Source: Akebia trifoliata
Taxonomy: Eukaryota; Streptophyta; Magnoliopsida; Ranunculales; Lardizabalaceae
Direction of reading: 5' to 3'
DNA: 64,000 bases
Assembly: GCA_017979445.1 (NCBI GenBank)
Contig: CM030704.1
Coordinates: forward strand, 11,081,658 to 11,145,657
Part shown: positions 24,366 to 35,516 of the stretch, one piece after another
Position numbering within the stretch: the first letter of the stretch is position 1
How the letters are laid out: every line of letters starts with the position of its first letter
Notes under the pieces: generated by a model
The model's input: only the letters and a program-made list of their open reading frames with translations
Database searches by the model: none
What the model was told of the DNA's origin: nothing
Made by a program: the position numbers and the translations under genes

Positions 24366-25080
24366 AAATCTCTTCTCGTGAGTTCAATGTCTGTGTTAAA
24401 TGAATATCGTCCAATAAAATCCTTCATTAATTCATGTTATGTTCTTACACGAGATGAGTTTAGCGACATTAGTCAGTGCAAAGCAGGTCCTATAAGAGTT
24501 CTCTGAAAAAGTTGAGCCATCAGTTCTTCACTCAGACCTTAAAATTGCATGATGCCGACATATACTTTCTAGTGAGTCCTAAGGCATGAAATTTCGTCAA
24601 ATTTATACATGTTTGGCATTATGAATTTCTTTGGTAAACGAATAGTAGTGAATAATGTCATTACCCCTAATCCAAGGGCAAGATCGTCGAAGTCCTTAAT
24701 ATTCTTCAATGTAGTTTCAACCTGAATTATTTGATGGGCTAAGATAGGGTCAATGGGTAATTGATCATTTTCTTAATCTTTGACAAAGTCAAACACAATA
24801 TAAGTTTCTATAGCTTTATCATTTTTCTTTTCATTCTTCAGAACTTTAATTTGCATTTGAACAGAGGTAATAATCTGTGCTTAAAAGGATTTCAAAATCT
24901 GACGGAGCGTTGTTTCGTCTATAGTAATTGTCTCTTCTTATGACAAGATTGACTACTTGGGCTTGACGATGATACTATGATAAGACGACTCTTTTGACAG
25001 ACCCAAAGTGGCACACATGGTGGTTTATAACATCTATGAACAATTATTACCTGATTGGAATGAAATATGATTAATCATTT
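24366..25080 (-). pseudogene. gag N-terminal fragment, duplicate copy 1 (element D)
   Basis: Continues the gag of D after the insertion. It aligns with 52765-53450 of element C: degenerate forms of the segment with MTLFSTVRLPEKF, DGIGCPRTHLKVYV and LSEEQMAQLF, then the N-terminus (LRQILESFQAQI) and upstream leader ending GATTAATCAT. Frames are broken. Confidence 0.8.
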
Positions 25081-25849
25081 CTTAAGATTTTGCTTAGTCA
25101 TTTCTAAATTTCTTCATGTGGGTTTAATGTCCGTGTTGAATAAATATCAACCAATAAACTCCTTCATCAATTCGTGCCATGTTTTTACACAAGATGAGTC
25201 CAATGACAAGAGCCAACGTAAGTCAGGTCCTATGAGAGTTCTTTGAAAAAGTTGAGCTATTTATTCTTCGCTCAGATCTTGAGATTGCACAATGCTGATA
25301 TATACTTTCAAGTGAGTCTTAAAGCATCCAATCCCATCAAACTTATCCATAACTAGCATTTTGAATTTCTCTGGTAGGCAAACTGTAGAAAATAACGTTA
25401 TTGCGCATAATCTAATGACAAGATTGTCGAAGTCTTTGATATTCTTCATGGTAGTTCCACTTGAGTTATTCAATGGGCTAAAATAGGATCAATAGGTAAT
25501 TGATCATCTTTTTTATCTTCAACGAAGTCAAACACAACCTGAGATTCTATAGCTTTACCTTTTTTTATTTTAGTCTTCAAGGCCTCAATTTGTGTTTGAA
25601 CAGTAATAATAATCTGTGCTTGAAAGGATTCCAAAATCTGACAAAATATTGTTTTGTCCATGATAATTGTTTCTTCTTATGGCAAGGGTTGACTACTTGG
25701 GCTTGATAATGGTACTTTGGTGAGACGATTCTTTTGACAAACCCAAAATATCACAAATGGGGGTTTAAAACGTATAGGAGTAATTATTACCTAAATGGAA
25801 TAGGAGTAATTATTACCTAAATGGAATGAAATAGGATTAATCATTGATT
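25081..25849 (-). pseudogene. gag N-terminal fragment, duplicate copy 2 (element D)
   Basis: A second, tandem copy of the same ~755 bp (gag segment to leader). Two open stretches are recognisable: MDKTIFCQILESFQAQIIIT at 25661 leftward, and LCAITLFSTVCLPEKFKMLV with MDKFDGIGCFKTHLKVYI at about 25261-25473. A 26-bp direct repeat (ATAGGAGTAATTATTACC core) lies at about 25785-25830. The duplication gives D two gag starts. Confidence 0.82.
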
Positions 25850-27012
25850 TTAAAAGTTAGACTCTTAACCACATAATTAAAATTTTGACATAAATTAACC
25901 CAAAACCGATGGCAAATATCGAATCCAAATACATTATAAGTCTATAGTGGCTACAAAGGTAAGAAATGTTAGTCATAAGGCTACCCCTGGTTGAACCTTT
26001 GGTCAAACAAATTAGTTTGACCATAGGGTTGAATATTTTTTGTACGAAATGGTTTGACTCTTTGAAAGTAAAACCAATTGGTTCAATCGATTTAGCATTG
26101 ATTAGTTTGGTCCATTTGTCAATTGGGCCAAATGGTTTAATTGGTTCAAATTGATCGGTACATTTTACCATTTAGGTTAGACCAATATTACGGGTTTAAT
26201 TTGAGCAATATGGATCAGTCCACCCATTTACTTATTAATTGAATTGGATAGAATAACCCATGAACACCCATAGTCGGTTCGGGTCATGACCTATAGCAAG
26301 GTTCCTAGACTCTAGGTTTGCTACATGCAATGCTATCTCTGGCCACCCTTGCTCAAATACACCTATATACTTCTTGGGTATACCCAATCAGATGGTACAT
26401 AGTGACTTGGTTTGATATATCATATAGGCACAAAGCTAGGGTTGTAGTTTCCACAAATTATTTAGCGTATCATAAAAAAAATAGACCACATACTAATACT
26501 ACGTTGGCAATCAGGACATGTGAATTTGTAGCTTATAATAAAATAAAGGCTCATGTCGTTTTAGCGTAAGTGCATCGATATACCTTTCAACATTACCTGA
26601 TCAAACGGTACTGATACCTCAGTTTAATTTACTATAAAGGTACGTGACTGGAGTTATGATTTTCATGAATGATGTTGCATCCCACGAGGAGATCAAGTCA
26701 TACACTAGTACCATATTGGCTATAAGGGATATGCAAACGTGCAATGCATCATTAATTAAACGTGCTAGTGGTGTGTGCAAATAGGATGGGGTGCACCCAG
26801 GACGTTTTCGAGGATAACCAACCATAAAAGCCACATAATTTAATCATTAAACCAATTAAGAGAAATAAACAGTCAATTATATTCAATCACATACCAATGA
26901 AAGAAAGAATAAAATCAAACCTAATCTAAGAGTTTTTTTGAGTCAACAGTGTTGATTAGAGTGAAAAGTCAACCTAGGAATAGTCTTGGATTGAGTCAGG
27001 TTTGGTCATAAT
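25850..27012 (-). mobile_element. Leader of element D
   Basis: Matches element C's leader at 53480-54680, including the GACTCTTAACCACATRATTAAA start, the AATTGGGCCAAMTGGTTTAA segment (26119-26145) and the internally duplicated conserved block (26290-26830). From 26830 to the PBS the leader is only about 180 bp, far shorter than in A and C, and lacks both the 200-bp array and the captured gene. Confidence 0.7.
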
Positions 27013-27013
27013 A

Positions 27014-27032
27014 TCCCCAATGGAGTTGTCAT
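27014..27032 (-). other. Degenerate primer-binding site of element D
   Basis: Minus strand ATGACAACTCCATTGGGGA follows LTR end TTTCA, matching the intact PBS of element A with several transitions, as expected from CG/CHG methylation decay. Confidence 0.6.
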
Positions 27033-30000
27033 TGAAATCTCCTCGACTCTTTTTCGTTAAATAGTAAAAGTGGAGTCTAATTAATAAATGGAGAATTTTT
27101 TGAGAAATGGGAGTTGCCACCTAATTTAGATCTAAGAATAAAAAATAACTCCAAAATAGATCTAAATCGGTCCACAAATAAGATAAATGGGTAAAAGGTC
27201 AGTTACGGGTTTCGAAAGGTGTTAGACACCAAACCCGTCTGATCAAAATGATCGGTCTCTACTACGATCCAAAACTATAATATATTCAACAGACTAAGAC
27301 TACAGTCCACCTAAAGTCCAATCATCATCAATTTATATCAAATTTACTAAACGAATCTTTCGATTAAAGTTTTCCCAAATATTTAAATGATTCCTCACAT
27401 TTCATATAAAAAAGAAACATTTTTATATTTTAAAAAAAAAGCCTAATTATATCTCATGTTCTAAAGTTCACATGGAAATTCAATTAAAAATCCACATATT
27501 CAAATATTTTCCAAATCAGTAAAAATAGGAATTTGTGAAAATTTTCTAAATTAGAAAATCATGAATCTAGAACTGCTAAATTTGTAACCTATGAAGTTTC
27601 TAAATTAAAATTTTGAAATTTCCTAAAATAGAAATTTATAAAAATAAAATTTTCAAAATAGAAAAGTAGAATATATGACGAGTTCCCGAATTAGAAATTT
27701 GCGAATACGATTTCTTCAAAATAAAAAGTTTCAAAAGAATATGAAAATTTCAAATTAGCAAATCATAACTCCACATAAAATTTCTAGATAGAAAAATGCA
27801 AAACTCCTAAATTGAAAAATTACAAAAATATGAATATTTTAAATTAGACATTTATGAATATGACTTTTCCTAAAATAGAAAACTATAAAAATTTTCGCAT
27901 TAGAAAACTTCACATATAAATTTTCCAAAATAAAAAATTTGTATCATAAACTTCCCAAAATAGAAATTTATGAATATGAATTTTCCCAAATAGAAAATAT
28001 GACTATAAAATTTTCAAAATAGAAAATATGAAAATAAAATTTTCAAAATAGAAAATTAGAAATATGAATCGAAAATCCCAAAACACATGCAATTTATAAA
28101 TTTATAAATTATCAAATCACAATCATGAAATTTCTAAATTAATAAGTTAATCACATAGACGAAATTCTAAAATTAACAAGAGAGTGGTATATGTCAGAAA
28201 TTTCTAAATTATAGCAAAAATTTCACACATAAATCAACTTCCAATTTAATGGTTAAATCATGAACACCCTCTGATTTAACAAATAGTTCTCAAATCATCA
28301 AACAACACATCACATATTAGTATTTATAGAATTGAATTGTTATTTATTTCTAAACATGAATAATTGCTAAAAATAATTCAAGTTAAAAAAAATTAAATTA
28401 AAATTCATGCAACCACCATCCCATTAATTTAAACACGATAATCGCAAAACCACAAGTCAAATGGTGAATGTAATCCAAGAATAATAGCAAATAACAATGA
28501 AGGATAAGACAATCATAAAAAATAGAAAGTAAATCATGAGAAGGAAGGAAAAGAAAAATTAAAAAATTTAAACAAAATATAACAAGACTTACCTCTGCGA
28601 TAGAATAGTGACTACTATGTGTTCCTTCAAGTGGAACTCAAGATAACGTTGGGTGTTGAATAGAAAAAGAAACAAATATGTTGATGTTGGAATGCCATAG
28701 AGAGGAAAAATAACACAATGACAATGTCGTTGGGTACGTTGCAGAGAAGGTGAAATATGATGATGTTTGGGTATTGATACATCACAGAGAAGATGAAAGA
28801 TTGAACACACTGGCTGCTAAGGGTGTTAGAGAGAAAGAAAAATGTTGAAAACGTTGTTGTTGGAATGTTCAAAGGAAGAAAAATGATTGAAAATGATGGT
28901 GTTGTCGATGCTAGGGTGTTTAAGAGAAGGAAACAAATGGGAAACGTTGCTACTAGGGTGTTTAATAGAAGAAGAGGTCGTAGACGATAGTATTGTTGCT
29001 ATTGTGAGTTTAATAGAATGCGACAGAGGTGGAGATGTTGCTGTTGTGGTGTTTAAAAGAAGAAAACAAAGGCATAAACATTGCTGCAGTTAGCGCATTA
29101 AAAAAAAATGGAAACAGTTGTGCTGTGTTCAAGAGAGGAAGAAGAATAGATATAAGGGACATTAGTGCTACTCCATTCAAGAGAAAACAAAGATTGAATA
29201 TGAGGTCAGTCATGCTTCAGTCCTTGACTTTTTTCTTTTTTCCTTATTTTTTCTTATCATTCTCTTTTTTTATGCAAAATCAATCCGAGAGAAAGAAAAG
29301 AATCAACCCCCCCCCCCCCAAGCCCCCCAAGCCAAAAATTCAGCCTCTTATTTTTTATTGTTTCTTTTTTTTTTTCTTCTACTTTCTATACTTTTTTTAT
29401 TTCCTCTCCTTTTACTTGGGATGTCTCAAAATACATGATTTTATCTTCTTTTTTTTCTTTCCTTTTACTTCTTCTCTCCGCATTACTTTTAGAAGAATGA
29501 GAGTGGTGATCCCACGTTACTCGTGCTTTGATGGTCCTTCATCGATTAAGCCTTGATTAGTCGATTTTAATTTCATTTTTATTTTAAATGGTTGTTTTAA
29601 TTTTTATTTCAATTTTTTTGGTCGACTACATTTTAATTTGACTTTTACTTTTTCGATTAAATTTTAATTTGAAATTTGATTAGTCAGTTAAATTTTAATT
29701 TGAATTTTATTGATCGATCGAATTTTAATTTGAATTCTGTTAGGTTTTGATAAAATTTTAATTTGAATTAGTCAATTAATTTTTATTTAATTTTGATTAA
29801 ATTTTAATTTTATTAGTCGAGAATTTTTCAATTTTTTTAAATTTTTATCATGTTTTCCCAAGAATTAAGGTCTGTATGTAGAAGTCAAACATTGAAGGGC
29901 ATTTCAGTCATTTTTGTGATTTCTCATAAATTTCTTTGTTTTTGTCGATTTGGGTCCTGTTAGACTTGAAATCATATTCCCAAGGCAATGAAGGTATTTT

Positions 30001-30405
30001 CAAGATTTTTCGAAAGTTCGAGATTCATAGGGGTAATTTCATCATTTTGTTGATTTTTACAAGTTTTTAATGAATTTTGGCGTGAGGTTACTTCCAATCC
30101 CAACGTGATTATTTCTAAATCTCATGATAAAATTTTTCTAGCGTCGTAATGTATCTAAGTTATCAAAATATGTAGTAAACTTAAGTATGCATACTTGTTA
30201 AATCGGGTATAAGGTATAGCGATCATAAACTTGCGTAAATTTCTATGTCAAATCGTAACGAGTAAGGGAAATGGAAGGACTAGAAACAGAAATATTAAGG
30301 ATAGTACTCACAAACCTTCAAATTTCTTGTACTCATCATTAGGAATATATTGTAACCGGAAGATGAATTGTCGAATCGGGCATATGCAAAAATGGGGTGA
30401 CTGCA
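27033..30405 (-). mobile_element. 5' LTR of element D (type 2, 3.37 kb)
   Basis: Starts TGCAGTCACCCCATTTTTGC at 30405 and ends TTTCA at 27033. The GAGTTGCCACCTAATTTAG and GGTGTTAGACACCAAACCCG blocks (27110-27240) and the ATTTTCGT / GTTAGACTTGAAATCAT modules (29890-30070) match M's LTR. Middle parts are an AAATTAGAAATTTRYGAA-rich stretch (27480-28200) and a diverged repeat (28620-29200). A C-homopolymer lies near 29309-29320. To its right lies CACTA transposase coding sequence, so D inserted there; CTCTT (30406-30410) is the expected target-site copy. Confidence 0.85.
28620..29200. repeat. Diverged ~55-65-bp repeat inside LTR D
   Basis: About nine imperfect copies of a unit with GTGTTTAAKAGAAGRAAACAAA and ACRTTGYTGYTRKGG. 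Long open frames on both strands here (for example 28887-29093 and 29029-29556) arise from the repeat and are not conserved proteins. Confidence 0.65.
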
Positions 30406-32073
30406 CTCTTTTCCCCGTCTTTCATTTTTTCAAGTATGTTAAGAAATGTCCCAATGATGCTCTCACACACATTCTTATCAATGTGTATGACATCTAAGTT
30501 GTATCAGACATTCAAATATTTCTTATACTCGAGATAAAAAATTATGGACTTTTTTCCAAAAGAAGTTGTTTCCACATATTTTGGTCAAATTGCCTTTTCT
30601 GTTTCTTTTTTGTTTACTTTGACCAGCTTCCCCCCAAAAGATTTTGATCCCTTTAATCTTTTTTATCTCTTCTCTACTTGATGGCTTAGGAGGTAACCGC
30701 TTCTTTTGCTTACTACCAAATGTTTTTTTTTTTCTGATTTCTCCATTGATGTGTCTTTGGAAGATATTTTTGGTGACCTACGTATACAATCTTTGTACTA
30801 TGATTAAATCTACAAGAATCTGTCTCTTGCGCACATATTAGAAAAGTACGATATCCTTTTACTTGGCAACTGCACAAGTTTCCATATGCAGGAAAGTTGC
30901 AGATTGTTCACAATAGTATCGTTTTCAACGTAATGGATTGTCTTCAGTATGCATCATAAGCATCAATACCAACTTCTCACAAAGTTGACTAGTGGTGCTA
31001 TATAAACATCGATATCATTCCTAGATTGTCGTGGACCCGATGCCAACAATATTAACATCATAAACTTCCTCTTCATGCACAATTATGGTGGAAGATTGTT
31101 GGAAATCATTATAACGGGCCAACAACTATGTCAACTACTAAGGTTACTGTGTGAGTTAATTTTATCTATTGAAATAGTTAGATGGAGGTTTATTGATTCT
31201 AAAACAAACTCTGGCCACTTATAATCTATTAGCTTCCATGATGGGGACTCATATGGGTAACGTAGTTTACCATCATCTACTCTTTGACGATCATTCCATG
31301 TCAGATCATTCGTTGTCTATTCAAACGTAAATCATTTCCTAAACCTTGGGATTATTAGAAAATACCATATAACTTTTGTAGGCACATCTTTGTTTATCTA
31401 CGTCTCATTCCACTTTAACTGCCATATCGACGTTGCACAAGTAGGATATGCTTCGGCACTATTTCATTCATTTCTATATAATACGTAATCATTAAGACAT
31501 ACATGTATCTTCTTGTATTCCATTCCCAATATTTTCAATATATACTTGGCTTAATGAACTGAGATACGTATATCATTGGGGTTCAAGATCATATCTCCTA
31601 ATAATTTCAACAACTCTGAAAAGTTTTTATCAGACCAATTATTTCCCACTTTCAAGTTCCATAGTTTCACCAATGTCGATAACTTTGTAAATTTTAAACA
31701 ACCCAGATATAACGAGTTTTCAACATCTTCAAGTAATTCTCAAAACTTGTTAGGATTACTTGTTCATGGGCTACATTTTGAATATCTAGCTCACAACTAA
31801 ATTATTGTATATTTACACTTGTCGATGTCCTTCGGGGAAGTTTTTCTTTATGAGAAACTCATGTGCTATATGTTAGATCTATCCCATTACTAAATAAATG
31901 ACCTTTAGCTCTTCCAACTTATGTTTTTTTTTTTCTAAATTACCACATCTTCTACATGGATATCGTATTGACTTAGGGTCACTAGCATTGTTTGTTGTAA
32001 ATTCTATAAACTGTTCAACCCCCTCTTCATATTCTATTGATAATCTATCTTTAAACATCCAAGATTTGTCCAT
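30406..32073 (-). pseudogene. CACTA (En/Spm) TNP2-type transposase remnant
   Basis: Starts at 32073 with MDKSWMFKDRLSIEYEEGVE, then FIEFTTNNASDPKSIRYPCR and RCGN, the transposase-associated domain that heads CACTA transposases. Further left, frames broken by stops and indels keep conserved blocks of the Transposase_21 core: SPSWKLIDYKWPEF, NLPP.LCMKRKFMML, ASGP, NDIDVYIAPLVN (about 31250-30960), then FPAYGNL.SC.VKGY (about 30890) and a degenerate end of the NLDVMHIEKNVCESIIGT type. Coding stops at 30405 where LTR D inserts. The enzyme would bind element ends and excise the transposon; this copy is dead. Confidence 0.9.
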
Positions 32074-33060
32074 CTATAATATTCATGAAACATTCCAACT
32101 TTAAACACATGTCATAACGTCTTAAGCTGGGTGACACATGATACCTTCTTTGGTTTTTAAGTAGTTCCACATAACTCATTCAATCCCTAGACTTCGCCTC
32201 TAGATTCACAAATATTAATTCTTAATAGAAATAATAAGCATGCTTCAATCCCTATAACACAACAAGAACTATAGCATTATAATATATTCAACAAATTATT
32301 ATTTTTTTGAGAAAAGTAAAAATAACTTTGAATCAATCAATTTTTTCAAGAAATTTACCTTCCAAAAAACATAATGAAAGATCTCCAAGAATATAATAAT
32401 CGAATCAAACCTTTAGTTCACTTCCTTTATAGATTGATTGAATATCCTAGGTTTGACAGACAGAGGTCATGAGTATAAGATGAAGATCAATCTAAGTTTC
32501 ATCTTCTCTTTTCTCTATTTTTCTACTTCTTTTAGTATCATACATTCAATAATTTCATTAATTCATATAAAGAAAAAAAAACATAAACTTATCAAGGATT
32601 TACATTTCTTTGAACTATTATATAGAAGATGACTGGAAGAACAAATAACAATAAATGAAAAAAATAAATTTCAGTTTGTCTAGAGGGTTCTGTTTATTTG
32701 TACATTTCATCAAACACATGGCATCCCATAGAATGAACAAAGAAACAATAAAAAATAATGGTTATTCATTGTAAATTCCATACCTCTTACACCGATTGAG
32801 TTCAAGTACGACTTTGACTTCAAGTTTGAGAGAGGAAGCCGAGAATTAGAGAGATTGAGAGCTAGGGCTTCGAGAGAGACGAAAAAGACGAGAAATAGAT
32901 GAGTTCAATGGAGAGGGTTTTGAGAGAGATTGAGAGAGAGAGAGAATGTGAGAGATTATATTGAGAGAGAAGAACTTGAGAGATTGAGAGAGAAGAAAGT
33001 TAAGAGAGTAGTAGAGCTTGAACAAAGAAAAAAAATGTAAAAGTGATAGAATGAGGCTGA
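32074..33060 (-). mobile_element. Upstream region of CACTA transposase
   Basis: AT-rich; a GA-rich tract at 32820-33010 (AGAGAGATTGAGAG repeats) is like a plant 5' UTR. No other coding sequence is supported. By position it is the promoter and leader of the transposase gene. Confidence 0.5.
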
Positions 33061-34059
33061 AATCCCTAATTTTAAAATGTTTATAATGTTGATTTTAATG
33101 AAAACTGATGTTATAATTAAAAATAAAATATTACGGAAAATGCCATCACTTATATAACGTCGGTTTTACTACAAACTAACGTTATAATTAAAAACAAAAA
33201 ATTCAAAATTGCTATTATATAATGTTGGTTTCACTAAATACCAATGTTATAATTAAAAATAAAATATTATGAAAATGTCATCACTTATATAATGTCGATT
33301 TTACTAAAAACCAACGTTACACTTAAAACAAAATATTATGAAAATGCCATCATTTATATAACGTTTGTTGTACTAAAAATCAACGTTATAATTAAAAACC
33401 AAAATATTGTTGAATATATAACGTTGATTGTTTTACAAATCAACGTTATAGAAGGTTTTTTTTTTTTTTTTTGTATTTTGCTTTCTTGGCTACATGCATC
33501 TAGATTGATTTCTCCACAGAATTTTCCAAAAACTTCTATCACTTACCTTTGCTTTCTTGACTACACACTAATTGCTTCTGCCAGTGTTGCTTTCCTTTTC
33601 TTCACAAAGAAATAATCAATCTTTAAATTCTAAACAAATCACCCCACCTGAAATTACAGCCACTATGAAGAGTGCAATCCAAAAAAAAATGTAAAAGCTC
33701 TCCTAAACCCTTCCATACCAATACGCCAAGGTATTTTCCTTTTTCGTCATGGTCTCCAAAAATACACCAAGGTGGCTGATCAATGAATTAAGTATGTGAA
33801 CAAAATCTATTTAATAATTGATTATCACGTCAATTTTGGTAAAACAATCGTTATAAACCTTTCAAGAGTTTGTGTGAAAAACCGCAAAAATTCTATATAG
33901 TTTGTAACGTTGGTTTTATGAAAAACTGACGTTATAAAACTTTATAGAATTTTTGTGCACATTTTAGTGAAAATTACACCTTTATAAGGTCGTTTTACTT
34001 GAAATCCGATGTTAAAAATTAAAACTTGAGCAACTCCTATTCTGCTCGGTGTAGTAGTG
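33061..34059 (-). repeat. CACTA subterminal repeats and terminal inverted repeat
   Basis: At least six copies (33155, 33217, 33285, 33355, 33418, 33905) of a palindromic unit, TATAACGTTGRTTTTACTAA followed by AAACCAACGTTATAATTAAA, spaced about 60-70 bp in the dense part. The element ends at 34059: read on the minus strand it begins CACTACTACACCGAGCAGAA, the CACTA terminus. CTT (34060-34062) is the expected 3-bp target copy; the other end lies beyond the window. Confidence 0.85.
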
Positions 34060-34377
34060 CTTATTTAATTTCTCTTTTAGGTTTCTCTAAACAATTTTAT
34101 TTTTATTTTGGTTTTGAAGTTCTACTTTTGATTGATCGGATCAAAATTAGTAAAAGATAATTGAGAAATTACTTGCGTATATGTTGTTGATGAAAGCATG
34201 CGCTGCCCAATGAAGAAGAAAAATCATATCCACAAGATCCATGATCAAGTTACAAAGAAGAATCATATTAATTGGTTAAGAAACAGAATCATATCTAATC
34301 AAGATAAGCTCAACAAAAAAACTAGCAGTTGTTTTTGTTGGCAATCACTTTGAATTCCTAGGAGTAGACATGGCATC
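34060..34377. other. Spacer between two CACTA elements
   Basis: AT-rich sequence with no recognisable gene or repeat, apart from a weak direct repeat of AATCATATC/AAGAAGAATCATAT (34215-34300). Confidence 0.5.
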
Positions 34378-34799
34378 CACTGTGTGAAAAAGGCCCATAT
34401 TTGACGGTCTTAGCCCGTCAAATTTTGAGAAATTTGACGGACCCTCCCGTCGAATATTCTCTTTGTAGAATTATTTTTTTTACGGCCCTGGACTATCAAA
34501 TTATTGGAGAATGGACTTCGAAAAAAACAAAAAAAAATCCATAGAGTATGACCGTCAAATTTGGAGGTTTAACAAACAATAGCACGATCCTCTAATTCAC
34601 CAATCACAATGAACGAAATAATATATAAAAAAAATCAGAAAAAGAAAAAACAAAAGAAAAATCATAAAACAAGCTACAAATTAAATTAAATAACCCAAAA
34701 TTAATATACATGTAAACCTCTTTGTTAAGATCGAAAATTCTGTCGAAGCTACAAATAACTGACAACAATTAAACTAAATAAGACCAAATGATATTGAAA

Positions 34800-34935
34800 T
34801 TACTGGATCGGCAACATCTTTGGTGGAGGTCGGTGTTGTTATCATTGTAGATTGGGGAATGAACTCTTGTGCTTCACGTGCCGCTTTTTCCTTGGCCTTT
34901 TTCGTACTTTCCAGCACCTCCTCCTGCATGCAGCA
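34800..34935 (-). pseudogene. Unidentified exon-like segment (coiled-coil rich in Lys/Ala)
   Basis: After a TGCATGCAG acceptor-like site, the minus strand reads EEVLESTKKAKEKAAREAQE, then FIPQSTMITTPTST and a stop about 25 codons later. It looks like a captured exon, but no family was recognised. Confidence 0.35.
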
Positions 34936-35219
34936 TTTCATTAATCATTTTCCCTATATTGCATCCATCGATAAGTAAAAACCATTCAAAGGGGAAGAAC
35001 TATAACTACATACTAAAAGAAAAAAAAAAAAAGAACGAGAATGGGAAGCATGATAGGCAACCGGGTTAATTAGATTACTATTACATCGGTGGGGAGGGGT
35101 ACATAGAAAGTGAAGTTCTCGAACACAATGGTAGACTCAAAATTACCTAAAGTTGATACGTTTAAGCTGATTTTAGATAAACACAGATTTTGTACTATTT
35201 TAATAGCCAACTTGCATAC

Positions 35220-35385
35220 CTTCCCTTCGGGTTTGTTCCTTTACGGAACCAGAGGAGAATGGTATCTTCTGCAAGCACATCCTAGTCGTAGAGAGATCTC
35301 ACAATTTCAGGGAATAACTTCATTAGTTTGGCATCCTCGTAGCATTGGATCTGAACTTTGTACAGATCAATAAGATATGCAAAAT
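35220..35385 (-). pseudogene. W2-domain exon (BZW/eIF5-mimic type), captured
   Basis: Minus strand reads LYKVQIQCYEDAKLMKLFPE, IVRSLYD, a stop, then DVLAEDTILLWFRKGTNPKG, ending at a GT donor (GTATGC) at 35219. This is the conserved core of the C-terminal W2 (eIF5C) domain of plant BZW/eIF5-mimic proteins, which bind translation factors. Gln is normally found at the stop (CAG to TAG). Only one exon is present, with its donor site intact, directly followed by unrelated sequence. It is a genomic, intron-bearing fragment rather than a processed copy. Confidence 0.82.
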
Positions 35386-35516
35386 AGTTGTTGAGATAGA
35401 TAAAGAAATTTCCAATGAAGCCTAAAGCTCACACAAGATCAATAAGATATGCAAAATCACTGACAATAACAATAATCTCAGACTATTTAGATAGAGCTAC
35501 AATTCATTTTGCTTAC

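Noticed and set aside
29029..29556. 175-codon frame, the longest plus-strand frame in the left half
   Set aside because: Half is the ~60-bp purine repeat of LTR D, the rest is poly-Phe/poly-Pro from T and C runs.
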